Shown: positions 50,168 through 58,388 of the stretch, piece by piece
Layout of the letters: the number at the start of each line of letters is the position of its first letter
Numbering within the stretch: the stretch's first letter is position 1
Assembly (NCBI GenBank): GCA_041393395.1
Contig: JAWKKG010000005.1
Span: forward strand, 62,001-126,000
Length of the DNA: 64,000 nt
Direction of reading: 5' to 3'
Origin: JAGQIB01 sp041393395
Lineage (GTDB): Bacteria > ARS69
Program-made: the position numbers and the translations under genes
The notes under the pieces: generated by a model
What the model was told of the DNA's origin: nothing
What the model saw: the letters and a program-made list of their open reading frames with translations, nothing else
The model's database searches: none

Positions 50168-51664
50168 GTGAAGACCGAGATCACGACCCTGCTGGAGCAC
50201 TGGGGTGACTTCGACGCCGTCTCCAAGGCGTGCCAGATCCTCGAGTGGGATCAGGAGACCATGCTTCCCGAGCGCGGCGGAAGTGCCCGCGCGATGGCGC
50301 TGTCTTCGCTCGCGAAGATCGCGCACGAGAAGCTCGTGTCCAAGGAGTTCCGCAAGGCGCTCAAGGAAGCGAACGCGGCGGACAAGCTGTCCTCCAAGGA
50401 GGCGGCGATGGTGCGCGAGGCGGACCGCGAGTTCAAGCGCGCCGCCAAGGTGCCGGCGAGCCTCGTGAGCGAGATCGCGCGCGCGGAGAGCGAAGGGCTC
50501 GAGGCGTGGCGCAAGGCGTACAAGTCGAACGGCTGGAACGACTTCGTGGGCAAGCTCGCCACGCTCGTGCGGCTCAAGCGCCGCATGGCCGACGCGATCG
50601 GTTACGCCGGCGTCCCCTACGACGCGCTGCTCGACCACTACGAACCGGGCGCCACCGTGAAGGAGCTGGACCCGCTGTTCGAGGGGCTGCGCGAGACCAC
50701 GGTGGATCTCGTGCAGCGCATCGGTCGATCCAAGCGGAAGCCGGACTCCTCGATCCTCACGCGTCACTACCCGAAGGACGCGCAGCTCGCGTTCGGGTGG
50801 AAGATCGTGGAGACGATGGGCTTCGACCGGAACGCAGGGCGCATCGACCTCTCCACGCATCCGTTCTGCTCGGGCTTCGGCCCCGGCGACGTGCGGCTCA
50901 CCACGCGGGTGAACGAGCGCGACGTGCGGCCGAACCTGTTCGGCGTGATCCACGAGGCGGGGCACGGCCTCTACGAGCAGGGCCTGGACGAGAAGCTCAT
51001 GGGCACCCCGCTCGGCACGGCGATCTCGCTCGGCGTGCACGAGTCGCAGTCGCGCCTGTGGGAGAACATCGTGGGCCGGAGCCGCGCGTTCTGGGAGCAC
51101 TTCTTCCCGATCGCGAAGCGTCAGTTCCCCGAGGCGCTCAAGAACGTGAAGCTCGCCGATTTCCACTTCGCCGTGAACGAGGTCACGCCGTCGTTCATCC
51201 GCGTGGAGGCGGATGAGGTCACGTACAACCTGCACATCGTGCTGCGCTACGAGATCGAGAAGGGTCTGTTCGACGGCTCCATCGCGCCCAAGAACCTCCC
51301 GCAGGTCTGGAACGCGAAGATGAACGAGCTGCTCGGCATCCGCCCCAGGAAGGACTCCGAGGGCGTGCTGCAGGACATCCACTGGGCGATGGGGCTGTAC
51401 GGCTACTTCCCCACCTACTCGCTCGGGAATCTCTACGGCGCGCAGCTCTGGGACCGCGCGCAGCGCGACATCCCGGACCTCGAGAAGAAGATCGCGGCCG
51501 GCGACCTGCTGCCGCTCCGCGAGTGGCTGCGCAAGAAGATCCACCAGCCGGGTCGCATGTACTCGGCGAAGGACCTGATCCGTCGGGCCACGGGCAGGGA
51601 GCCGTCGCCGAAGTACTTCTCGGAGTACGTGGAGAAGAAGTTCGGGGAGCTGTACGACCTGTAG
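50168..51664 (+). CDS. M32-family metallocarboxypeptidase
   Basis: A 498-residue Taq-type carboxypeptidase. The zinc motif is IHEAGHGLYEQG near residue 262, followed by the family signature GVHESQSRLWEN with the third ligand near residue 295. The N terminus has ILEWDQETMLPE as in this family. GTG at 50168-50170 sits 8 bases after AGGAGG and was preferred over an upstream ATG without a ribosome site. It removes C-terminal residues from peptides, with broad specificity in characterised members. Monocistronic, with a hairpin terminator after it. Confidence 0.95.
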   Translation: MKTEITTLLEHWGDFDAVSKACQILEWDQETMLPERGGSARAMALSSLAKIAHEKLVSKEFRKALKEANAADKLSSKEAAMVREADREFKRAAKVPASLVSEIARAESEGLEAWRKAYKSNGWNDFVGKLATLVRLKRRMADAIGYAGVPYDALLDHYEPGATVKELDPLFEGLRETTVDLVQRIGRSKRKPDSSILTRHYPKDAQLAFGWKIVETMGFDRNAGRIDLSTHPFCSGFGPGDVRLTTRVNERDVRPNLFGVIHEAGHGLYEQGLDEKLMGTPLGTAISLGVHESQSRLWENIVGRSRAFWEHFFPIAKRQFPEALKNVKLADFHFAVNEVTPSFIRVEADEVTYNLHIVLRYEIEKGLFDGSIAPKNLPQVWNAKMNELLGIRPRKDSEGVLQDIHWAMGLYGYFPTYSLGNLYGAQLWDRAQRDIPDLEKKIAAGDLLPLREWLRKKIHQPGRMYSAKDLIRRATGREPSPKYFSEYVEKKFGELYDL

Positions 51665-51691
51665 ATCGGGTGACGTCCGGCAGAGTCTCGA

Positions 51692-51728
51692 AAGGCGGCG
51701 GCGCGGCGATCGCGGCGCCGCCTTCTCG
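51692..51728 (+). terminator. Hairpin terminator after the M32 gene
   Basis: AAGGCGGCG (51692-51700) pairs with CGCCGCCTT (51716-51724), then TCTCG. A 9-base stem and modest T content. The convergent SGNH gene ends 60 bases further on, so it may serve both. Confidence 0.65.
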
Positions 51729-51784
51729 TATCGACCTCGCGTTGCTCTGCGTTCGACGAGTCGAATCGACGCGCTGGGTTCGCG

Positions 51785-52888
51785 TCAGTGCTGCTCCAGC
51801 ATCCGCCCCGCAATCTCGCGCGCCGCCACCCCATGTCCCTTCGGCGTCCAGTGGATGTCCACCGAGTAGTACAGCCGCTCCCCCTTCGCCGCCTCCGCAA
51901 GCAACGCGTCTGTCAGATCCAGGACCGGCACGTCCGCCCGCGCGAGCCGCTCGCGCCACGCCGCGTCCGACGCCGCCGACGCTTCCGGGTCGATCACGCC
52001 GAGGTGTCGCCACCGCGCCGTGTCCTCCGGATGAACGCGCCACGACAGCGGGAGGTAAACCACGAGGAGCTCGGCCCCTGCCGCTTCCACCGTCGTCCGG
52101 AGGTCCTCGTAGAACGCGAGCGCCTCGCCGACCTCCGCGGGATCTTCCTCGGTGGCAATCGGTCGCCCCGCTCCCTCGATCGCCTTCGGCTCGCCACCGC
52201 GCAGACGATTCGTCGCCGCCCACACGTGGAACACGATCGCGGATCGCTTGAGCGCAGCCCGCAGGCGATCGGCGCGCGACACCGTCGCCGGCCGGAGGTA
52301 ACCCCGTTCGTCCGGCACGAGCCCGTCGCTGTAGGCGCGCGACACCGCGTACGATCCGTACACGAGCTGGATCACGAGATCGGGCCGGTACGCCGCGCCT
52401 TCGCGCCGGAACCACTCGAGCTGCTGGATCGGGCCGAGGGCCGGCACTCCGGCGTTGATGAGGTCGATCTTCGCGTCGCCGGCCGCACCGCCGGCCCCGC
52501 CGGACGCCGCCGCCGCCCGCAACCGATCCCCGAGCTGCGCGAGGAACGTCTCCTCGTACTCCACGCCCCACCCGAACGCGAACGACGGCCCGAGCAGCAT
52601 CACCCGCCACGCGCACTCCGGCTTGTCGCGCGCCACCTCGTCGCCGGCCGCCGCCACCCGGAACCCGTGCGCATCCGTGAACAGGTGAGTGCGGAACTCG
52701 CCGGTGCGGTGCTCGAGCGCGAGGTGCGGCTTCAGCGCGAAACCCGAGTCCGTCTCGCGGTAGATCGGCAACGCCGTGCGGTGCGCGAGCCAGTCGCCGG
52801 CGCGCACGCGGTACACGAGCTGCAGCGCGCCTTCCAGCAGCGCCAGCGCGAACAGGATCGACAGCAGCACGGGGAGCACACGCTTCAT
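51785..52888 (-). CDS. Membrane-anchored SGNH-hydrolase-like protein
   Basis: A 367-residue protein with one N-terminal membrane helix (VLLSILFALALLEGALQLVY), a linker with DSGFALKPH and HLFTDAHGFR, then an SGNH-like domain. Block I reads LLGPSFAFGWGVE: the nucleophile Ser is present but the usual Asp of GDS is Pro. The catalytic DxH lies in DIHWTPKGHG near residue 345. Such proteins are O-esterase-like and are often found near carbamoyltransferase-SxtJ-DUF5989 cassettes; here that cassette is 10 kb away. Likely acts on an envelope polysaccharide, by inference. Confidence 0.8.
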   Translation of the reverse strand: MKRVLPVLLSILFALALLEGALQLVYRVRAGDWLAHRTALPIYRETDSGFALKPHLALEHRTGEFRTHLFTDAHGFRVAAAGDEVARDKPECAWRVMLLGPSFAFGWGVEYEETFLAQLGDRLRAAAASGGAGGAAGDAKIDLINAGVPALGPIQQLEWFRREGAAYRPDLVIQLVYGSYAVSRAYSDGLVPDERGYLRPATVSRADRLRAALKRSAIVFHVWAATNRLRGGEPKAIEGAGRPIATEEDPAEVGEALAFYEDLRTTVEAAGAELLVVYLPLSWRVHPEDTARWRHLGVIDPEASAASDAAWRERLARADVPVLDLTDALLAEAAKGERLYYSVDIHWTPKGHGVAAREIAGRMLEQH

Positions 52889-53038
52889 GGGGCGAAGTCT
52901 AGGCCGCCGGCTTCCGTCCGTCGACCACGCCGCCGGGCCGGGCCGAGCGGGCACGCTTCCTGCAGAAAGTACTGGCCACGTCCCACGCCCTCGACTCGTC
53001 GGGCCCTCTCCGGCCTTCGACGTGGAAGAGTTTGCCCA

Positions 53039-54064
53039 ATGTCCGAGCAAATCTTGCGATCGCTGGCGCTCGCCTCGATGCTCGCGTTGCTGGTCGCGGG
53101 TCCCGCGTGCTTGACGCTGCCCGATTCCAGCACAGACGAGGACACGACTGGACAGGACAAGTTCGACGATCCGGGCGACACGACGTCCACGCCGGACACC
53201 ACCACGGCGCCGATCTCGACCGCCTACTTCCTGTTCCAGGCCGCGGATCTGCGATCGCCGGAGTGGCCGGACGCGTTCCGGGACTACGATCTCCTGGTGT
53301 GCAATCCTTCGATGCCGCCGTCCGATCTCGCGACGATCCGGGCCGAGATGCCCGAGGTCTTGCTCATCGCCGACACGAACGTGCAAGACATCCGCCTCGG
53401 ATACCATGCCGGCAATCCGTACTTCGACGCGCTGACCGCGGCGTTCGACTCCTCCTGGTGCATCCGGGACTTCGACACCGGGGAGCTGATCGGGGTCCTC
53501 GGCTACGACGGCACTCCCGGCTCGGGCGTGCCGGCCTGGATTCCGCTCGGCCCGTCGATCGAGGCGCTGGTCGCGTTCCACCGCGACGTGACGATGGCGT
53601 CGCCCTGGGACGGGTTCTACGTGGACCAGTGCACCGAGGTGTATCCGCCGTGGCGCCAGGCGATCATCCTCGAGCAGACCTTGCGCTTCGATTACGACGG
53701 GGACGGAAGCGTCGATCGCATGGACGACCTGCTGGTGGACTACGCCACGGGCCGGGCGCGCTTCACGCAACGCCTGCGGGAGGTACTCGGTCCGGACGTG
53801 CTGCTCGTGGGCAACGCGGGCGGCCATCTCGCGGACCCGGCGCTGAACGGGATCTGCCTCGAGGGCGTCGGCGAGCGCTTCACCGTGCAGCAGGCGCGCG
53901 ACATCCTGGACGACGCCGAGGCCGTGTCCCCCGGACGCTGGATCGCGCCGCTGTGGGTCACGGCGGACGACTGCGTGGAGGCCACGGAGCAGCTGTCCCA
54001 CGAGCACCCGGGCGTGCACTACGGAGTGGTGGACTACTTCACCCCGACCCCGCCGAATCCGTAG
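53039..54064 (+). CDS. Putative glycoside-hydrolase-like lipoprotein
   Basis: A 341-residue exported protein with a signal ending LLVAGPACL (possible lipid Cys at about 24), a Thr/Asp-rich linker (about 30-60), and a TIM-barrel-like domain. Recognisable barrel segments are DYDLLVCNPSM, VLLIADTN, SPWDGFYVDQCTEV (the strand where related putative glycosidases place an acidic residue) and VLLVGNAGG. Another Asp-rich stretch (DYDGDGSVDRMDD) resembles an EF-hand or dockerin-like calcium loop. It is divergent from the SGNH gene. The family is unsettled; a polysaccharide-acting or binding protein is a guess. Confidence 0.68.
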   Translation: MSEQILRSLALASMLALLVAGPACLTLPDSSTDEDTTGQDKFDDPGDTTSTPDTTTAPISTAYFLFQAADLRSPEWPDAFRDYDLLVCNPSMPPSDLATIRAEMPEVLLIADTNVQDIRLGYHAGNPYFDALTAAFDSSWCIRDFDTGELIGVLGYDGTPGSGVPAWIPLGPSIEALVAFHRDVTMASPWDGFYVDQCTEVYPPWRQAIILEQTLRFDYDGDGSVDRMDDLLVDYATGRARFTQRLREVLGPDVLLVGNAGGHLADPALNGICLEGVGERFTVQQARDILDDAEAVSPGRWIAPLWVTADDCVEATEQLSHEHPGVHYGVVDYFTPTPPNP

Positions 54065-54100
54065 GTCGCGCCGGCGGCGGCCCGGCGGCCGAAACGAAGC

Positions 54101-54146
54101 GCGGCGACGTCTCCCTGTGCGGACTCTGCACAGGAAACGTCGCCGC
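54101..54146. terminator. Long two-part hairpin between convergent genes
   Basis: GCGGCGACGT pairs perfectly with ACGTCGCCGC, and inside it CCTGTGC pairs with GCACAGG around a 7-base loop: 17 base pairs in all. It lies between the stop of the glycosidase-like gene and the stop of the acyl-CoA dehydrogenase gene. No T-tract follows on either strand, so it may be a bidirectional terminator or RNA 3'-end stabiliser. Confidence 0.6.
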
Positions 54147-54196
54147 GTGCTCGATCCCGGAGTCCGGCCGCGCATTCCGGCCGGGGCGGGGCCGAC

Positions 54197-55402
54197 CTAG
54201 AAGCCGTCCTCTCCGGTCAGCGCCCGGCCGAGGATCAGCGTGTGCACCTCGTGGGTGCCCTCGTACGTGTACACGCTCTCCAGGTTCAGCATGTGCCGGA
54301 TGACGGGATACTCCACGCTGATCCCGTTCGCGCCGAGCACGCTGCGCGCCGAGCGCGAGACGTCGAGCGCCATCGCCACGTTGTTGCGCTTCGCGAGGCT
54401 GACCTGGAACGGCGTGAGCTCGCCCTTCTCCTTGAGGCGGCCGAGGTGCAGCACGAGCGTCTGCGCGCGCGCGATCGCCTCCGCCATGTCCACGAGCCGC
54501 TGCTGGATGAGCTGCTTCTTCGCGATCGGCACGCCGAACGCGATGCGCTCCCGCGCGTAGGACAGCGCCGCGTCGAAGCACGCGCGCGCCGCGCCCACCG
54601 CGCCGAACGCGATGCCGAAGCGCGCCTGGTTCAGACACGAGAGCGGCGCGCCGAGCCCCTTCGCTTCCGGCAGTCGGTTCGAGTCCGGAATGCGGCAGTC
54701 GTTCAGCACGATCTCGCCGGTCTCCGACGCGCGCAGCGACATCTTGCGCTTCATCGTGGGCGTCTCGAACCCGGGCGTGCCGCGCTCCACGAGGAAGCCG
54801 CGGATCGTGCTCGGGTCGCCGCCCGATTCCGTCTTGGCCCAGACCACGGCGAGGTGCGCCTGCGGCGCGTTCGTGATCCACATCTTGGCGCCGTTCAGGA
54901 TCCAGTGATCGCCGTCCTTCTTCGCGGTGGTCTTCATGGCGCCGGGATCCGATCCCGCGTCCGGCTCCGTGAGACCGAAGCAGCCGATCACCTCGCCGGA
55001 CGCCATCTTGGGCAGCCAGCGGTCGCGATGCTCGTCCGAGCCGTAGCGGTGGATCGGGTACATGCACAGCGAGCCCTGCACGGACACGAAGCTGCGCAGG
55101 CCGGAGTCCGCGTACTCGAGCTCCTGGAGCGCGAGCCCGTACGCGACGTCGCCCATGCCGGCGCAGTCCCAGCCGTCGATGTTCATGCCGAGCACGCCGA
55201 GCCGCGCGATCTCCGGGATGAGCTCGCGCGGGAACTTCTCGTGCTCGAACCACTCGTCCACGTGGGGGATGTACTTCGCCGCCAGGAACCGGCGGATGGT
55301 ATCCCGGACCAGCCGCTCCTCCTCGGTCAGGGCCGAGTCGAGGGCGATCAGGTCTTCCAGGGCGGTGGCCTTGAACTTGTTCGGGGCCTGGGTCACGCTC
55401 AT
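54197..55402 (-). CDS. Acyl-CoA dehydrogenase, glutaryl-CoA-dehydrogenase-like
   Basis: A 401-residue FAD enzyme. Seen: the substrate/FAD region GCFGLTEPDAGSDPG (about 130), WITNAP (about 165), and a C-terminal segment EYPVIRHMLNLESVYTYEGTHEVHTLILGRALTG in which the catalytic Glu is in YEGTH. This last segment follows glutaryl-CoA dehydrogenases more closely than straight-chain enzymes, so oxidative decarboxylation of glutaryl-CoA in lysine or tryptophan breakdown is likely. ATG at 55400-55402 has AGGAG upstream. It stands alone; no electron-transfer flavoprotein gene is near. Confidence 0.88.
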   Translation of the reverse strand: MSVTQAPNKFKATALEDLIALDSALTEEERLVRDTIRRFLAAKYIPHVDEWFEHEKFPRELIPEIARLGVLGMNIDGWDCAGMGDVAYGLALQELEYADSGLRSFVSVQGSLCMYPIHRYGSDEHRDRWLPKMASGEVIGCFGLTEPDAGSDPGAMKTTAKKDGDHWILNGAKMWITNAPQAHLAVVWAKTESGGDPSTIRGFLVERGTPGFETPTMKRKMSLRASETGEIVLNDCRIPDSNRLPEAKGLGAPLSCLNQARFGIAFGAVGAARACFDAALSYARERIAFGVPIAKKQLIQQRLVDMAEAIARAQTLVLHLGRLKEKGELTPFQVSLAKRNNVAMALDVSRSARSVLGANGISVEYPVIRHMLNLESVYTYEGTHEVHTLILGRALTGEDGF

Positions 55403-55769
55403 GAGCCGTCTCCTGCGGAAGGGGCCCCCTCCGGGGGCGGCCAAGGGCACGAAGCTTGAGGCCGAAGATATCGCGGCGCTGCCGCCGGGGCGAGGCCTCT
55501 CAGGGGTGGCCCTCGCCCTGCTCACGCTCTCGCCCCGCAGGCCCCGCAGGCACCGCCGCCCTCGGCCGGCCCTCCCTCGTGGGCGCCGGCCCCCCCCCAA
55601 CCGGTGCCGCGCCACCCCGACCCGTCCACCGGTGCCCCGCCACCCGGCCCGGCCCGCGGGACCGCTCCCGCCTCCGGTTGCGGAGCCTCCGTACTTGCCC
55701 TTCCCGCCCCCCTGGGCCACGATCCAGAGCCACACTGCGGCCGACGCGAACCGAAGAGCGAGGAGCGCC
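55403..55769. other. GC-rich intergenic stretch with no gene seen
   Basis: This 367-base gap separates the divergent acyl-CoA dehydrogenase and fpr starts and so must hold both promoters. It is extremely C- and G-rich with runs such as GGGGCCCCC and a nine-base C run near 55590. The open frames here read as Pro/Arg/Ala low-complexity and look non-coding. No convincing -35/-10 pair is seen. Confidence 0.6.
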
Positions 55770-56525
55770 ATGAAGGAAGAAGCCTGGCAACGCGCGACGG
55801 TGACCCACCGGCACGAATGGACCGACGGGCTGTTCACCCTCACCACCGACCTCGAGCTCGACTTCAAGCCGGGCCAGTTCGTGGCCATCGGCCTCCCGGA
55901 CGAGAACGAGAAGGGCGGCCGACTGCACCGGCTCTTCTCGATCGCGTCCGCGCCCGGCAAGGCGCTCGAGTTCTTCGTGGTCCGCGTGGACGGGGGCGCC
56001 CTGAGTCCGCGGCTGGATCGACTGCGCCCCGGCGACGACCTCTGGGTGCACATGGCCCCGAAGGGCGTGTTCACGCTGGACCGGGTCCCGAGCGCCGACA
56101 ACGTGTGGTTCCTCGCCACCGGGACGGGCCTCGCCCCGTTCATCGCGATGCTCCGCACGGACGAGCCCTGGGAGCGCTTCGGCAAGATCGTGATGGTGCA
56201 GGGCGTGCGCCTCAAGCGGGACCTCGCGTACCTGCCGGAGCTCGAGGCGATGTCCAGGGCCCACGGCGGCAAGCTCGTCCAGGTCCTCAGCGTGACCCGC
56301 GAGGAGTGCGGCCCCGAGATCTATCATGGCCGCATCCCGTCCGCGATGGACGACGGCAAGCTCGTGGAGCTGGCGGGGGTCCCTCTCACCCCGGAGACGT
56401 CGCAGATCCTGCTCTGCGGCAACCCCGAGATGATCAAGCAGGTCTCGGCCATGCTCCAGGAGCGTGGCTTCCGGAACAACAGCCCCAAGAACCCGGGGCA
56501 CATCACGTTCGAGCGCTACTGGTAG
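55770..56525 (+). CDS. fpr: Ferredoxin/flavodoxin-NADP reductase
   Basis: A 251-residue FAD and NADPH oxidoreductase that exchanges electrons with ferredoxin or flavodoxin. Seen: FAD-binding RLHRLFSIASAP (about 50), the NADP region FLATGTGLAPFIAML (about 115), and LLCGNPEMIKQV (about 213). It ends FERYW, the stacked C-terminal aromatic as in bacterial Fpr. ATG at 55770 follows CGAGGAGC. It is the shorter bacterial subclass. A GCCCCC/GGGGGC hairpin starts right after its stop. Confidence 0.94.
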   Translation: MKEEAWQRATVTHRHEWTDGLFTLTTDLELDFKPGQFVAIGLPDENEKGGRLHRLFSIASAPGKALEFFVVRVDGGALSPRLDRLRPGDDLWVHMAPKGVFTLDRVPSADNVWFLATGTGLAPFIAMLRTDEPWERFGKIVMVQGVRLKRDLAYLPELEAMSRAHGGKLVQVLSVTREECGPEIYHGRIPSAMDDGKLVELAGVPLTPETSQILLCGNPEMIKQVSAMLQERGFRNNSPKNPGHITFERYW

Positions 56526-56782
56526 CGCCCCCGGCGGTGGGGGCACCGAGAGTCCCCTCCGCCGTCGTCCTCCGCTCCGCCGGATCCGCCCGCTCCGCCC
56601 GCCGGGGCCTCCGGCCATCGCCCCACCCCGGGGCCTCTCCCCCCGCCAAGGTCTGAAGCGGGGGGCTCCGCCCGCCGATCTCTGGTCAGATGGGGTCCCG
56701 CAGGCTAGGATGCTCGGCCGAAAGTGACCCGTTTCGAGGTTCCCCCTCTGGGGTTCCCCCTGCTCCAACGGAGACGCGTTCC

Positions 56783-58288
56783 GTGACCGATGCCTTGAAT
56801 CGTCCGTTCCAGATCCTCCGCGAGTATTCCGTCTTCCTGATCACGGGGTCGATCGCCGCCATCGCGTGGGCGAACATCGATCTGGCCTCGTACCTGAGCT
56901 TCATCAACACGTCCCACGGCAACGTGATGCTGTTCGGACGTGAGCTCGCCCACCACGGCATCTCGGTTCACTTCCTCGTGAACGAGGTGTTCATGGTGTT
57001 CTTCTTCGGAATCGCCATGAAGGAGGTGACCGAGGCGTTCCTGCCCGGCGGTCCCCTCTCCTCGGTGGGCAAGGCGAGTCTGCCCGTGATCAGCACGCTG
57101 GGCGGCGTGGCCGGCCCCGCCGGTCTGTTCGCGCTCGGCTGCATCCTGTTCGCGAAGTACCTGCTGCGCGGCTGGGCGGTGCCTACCGCGACGGACATCG
57201 CGTACTCCTGGCTCTTCGCCGGACTGATCTTCGGCTACAAGCACCCGGCCACGAAGTTCCTGCTGACGCTTGCCGTGCTCGACGACCTGATCGGCATGGT
57301 GATCATCGCGATCTTCTACAGCAGCTCGATCCAGCTCGTGTGGCTGCTGCTCGTCGTGGCGGCCATGGCGATCTGCGCGGCGCTCCGCTGGGTCGCGCGG
57401 GTCGACAGCTTCTGGCCGTACCTGCTGATCGGCACCCCACTCGCCTGGCTGGGCTTGCACTACTGCGGCGTGCACTCCGCGCTCGCACTGGTGCCGATCA
57501 TCCCGCTCCTGCCGGCGCACCACCGAAAGGACGTCGGTCTCTTCGAGGAGGAAGACCTCCCGATGGAGGCCGGGCACGAGCACACGAGCGGCGACAGCGA
57601 AGCGCAGGCGGCCCACGAGGGACACCATCCGACCGACGCGCTCGGAATGTTCGAGCACACGTTCAAGCCGTACGTCGACATCGGCCTGTTCTTCTTCGGC
57701 CTCGCGAACGCCGGCGTGCCGTTCTCGGCGGTGGGACTCGAGACGTGGATCACGGTCACCGCGATCTTCTTCGGCAAGACGTTCGGGATCTTCCTGTTCA
57801 CGATCCTCGGCCGTCTCGCGCGCCTGCAGCTGCCGGCCGGCATGCGCATGAAGGAAGCGTTCGTCATGGGCAACGTGGCCGCGATCGGATTCACGGTGGC
57901 GCTGTTCGTGACCGAGGTCGCGTTCCCGAAGAAGGGCGCCGACCATGGAGAAGGACATGCCGCGGTCGCCACGGAACTCTCGAACGCGTACGTGGCGGAG
58001 CAGGCGACGGATCACGGGGCCGCGGGGGGTGGTCACGCCGCCGCGACGGAGGAGCACGTCGCGGCGACGGATCACGGTGCCGACGCGATGCCCGCCGACC
58101 CGCATCCTGAGCTCTCGTTCGACGACCTCACGCCGGATCAGCAGGGCGTGGTGAAGGACAAGGTGAAGATGGGCGCGCTGCTCAGCTTCTTCGCGGGCCT
58201 CACGTCACTGATTCTCGGCAAGATGATGGGCGTGCGCCGCATCATGACGGACGCGCAGCTCGCGGCCGCCATCCGGGAGACGCGCTAG
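56783..58288 (+). CDS. nhaA: NhaA-type sodium/proton antiporter with two His-rich extensions
   Basis: A 501-residue inner-membrane exchanger (E. coli NhaA has 388). The transport core is intact: D138 in TATDIAYS, the D167/D168 pair in VLDDLIG, and K332 in FFGKTFGIF. Two insertions stand out. A loop at about 258-295 holds six His with acidic residues, and a segment at about 386-441 between the last helices holds seven His. These could bind metal or tune pH response, by inference. The start is GTG at 56783, with GGAGA upstream. The 257-base leader contains a repeated GGTTCCCCCT. Confidence 0.92.
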   Translation: MTDALNRPFQILREYSVFLITGSIAAIAWANIDLASYLSFINTSHGNVMLFGRELAHHGISVHFLVNEVFMVFFFGIAMKEVTEAFLPGGPLSSVGKASLPVISTLGGVAGPAGLFALGCILFAKYLLRGWAVPTATDIAYSWLFAGLIFGYKHPATKFLLTLAVLDDLIGMVIIAIFYSSSIQLVWLLLVVAAMAICAALRWVARVDSFWPYLLIGTPLAWLGLHYCGVHSALALVPIIPLLPAHHRKDVGLFEEEDLPMEAGHEHTSGDSEAQAAHEGHHPTDALGMFEHTFKPYVDIGLFFFGLANAGVPFSAVGLETWITVTAIFFGKTFGIFLFTILGRLARLQLPAGMRMKEAFVMGNVAAIGFTVALFVTEVAFPKKGADHGEGHAAVATELSNAYVAEQATDHGAAGGGHAAATEEHVAATDHGADAMPADPHPELSFDDLTPDQQGVVKDKVKMGALLSFFAGLTSLILGKMMGVRRIMTDAQLAAAIRETR

Positions 58289-58320
58289 CGGCGCCCCGAC
58301 CGCGAAAACGAGAACCCTGC

Positions 58321-58358
58321 GAACGGGTGCGTCAGGAAGCTGGCGCACCCGTTTCGTT
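58321..58358. terminator. Bidirectional terminator between nhaA and the amidase gene
   Basis: AACGGGTGCG (58322-58331) pairs with CGCACCCGTT (58344-58353) around a 12-base loop; TTCGTTC follows on the plus strand. It lies between convergent genes. Confidence 0.75.
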
Positions 58359-58388
58359 CGGAGTGTCCGGCTCGATCGTCTCCCGACC

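Noticed and set aside
55456..55773. A 105-codon frame in the acyl-CoA dehydrogenase/fpr gap.
   Set aside because: Pro/Arg/Ser low-complexity with no ribosome site; typical spurious frame of very GC-rich DNA.
56527..56544. GCCCCC/GGGGGC hairpin right after fpr.
   Set aside because: Only six base pairs and no T-tract in a C/G-rich stretch; not strong enough to list as a terminator.
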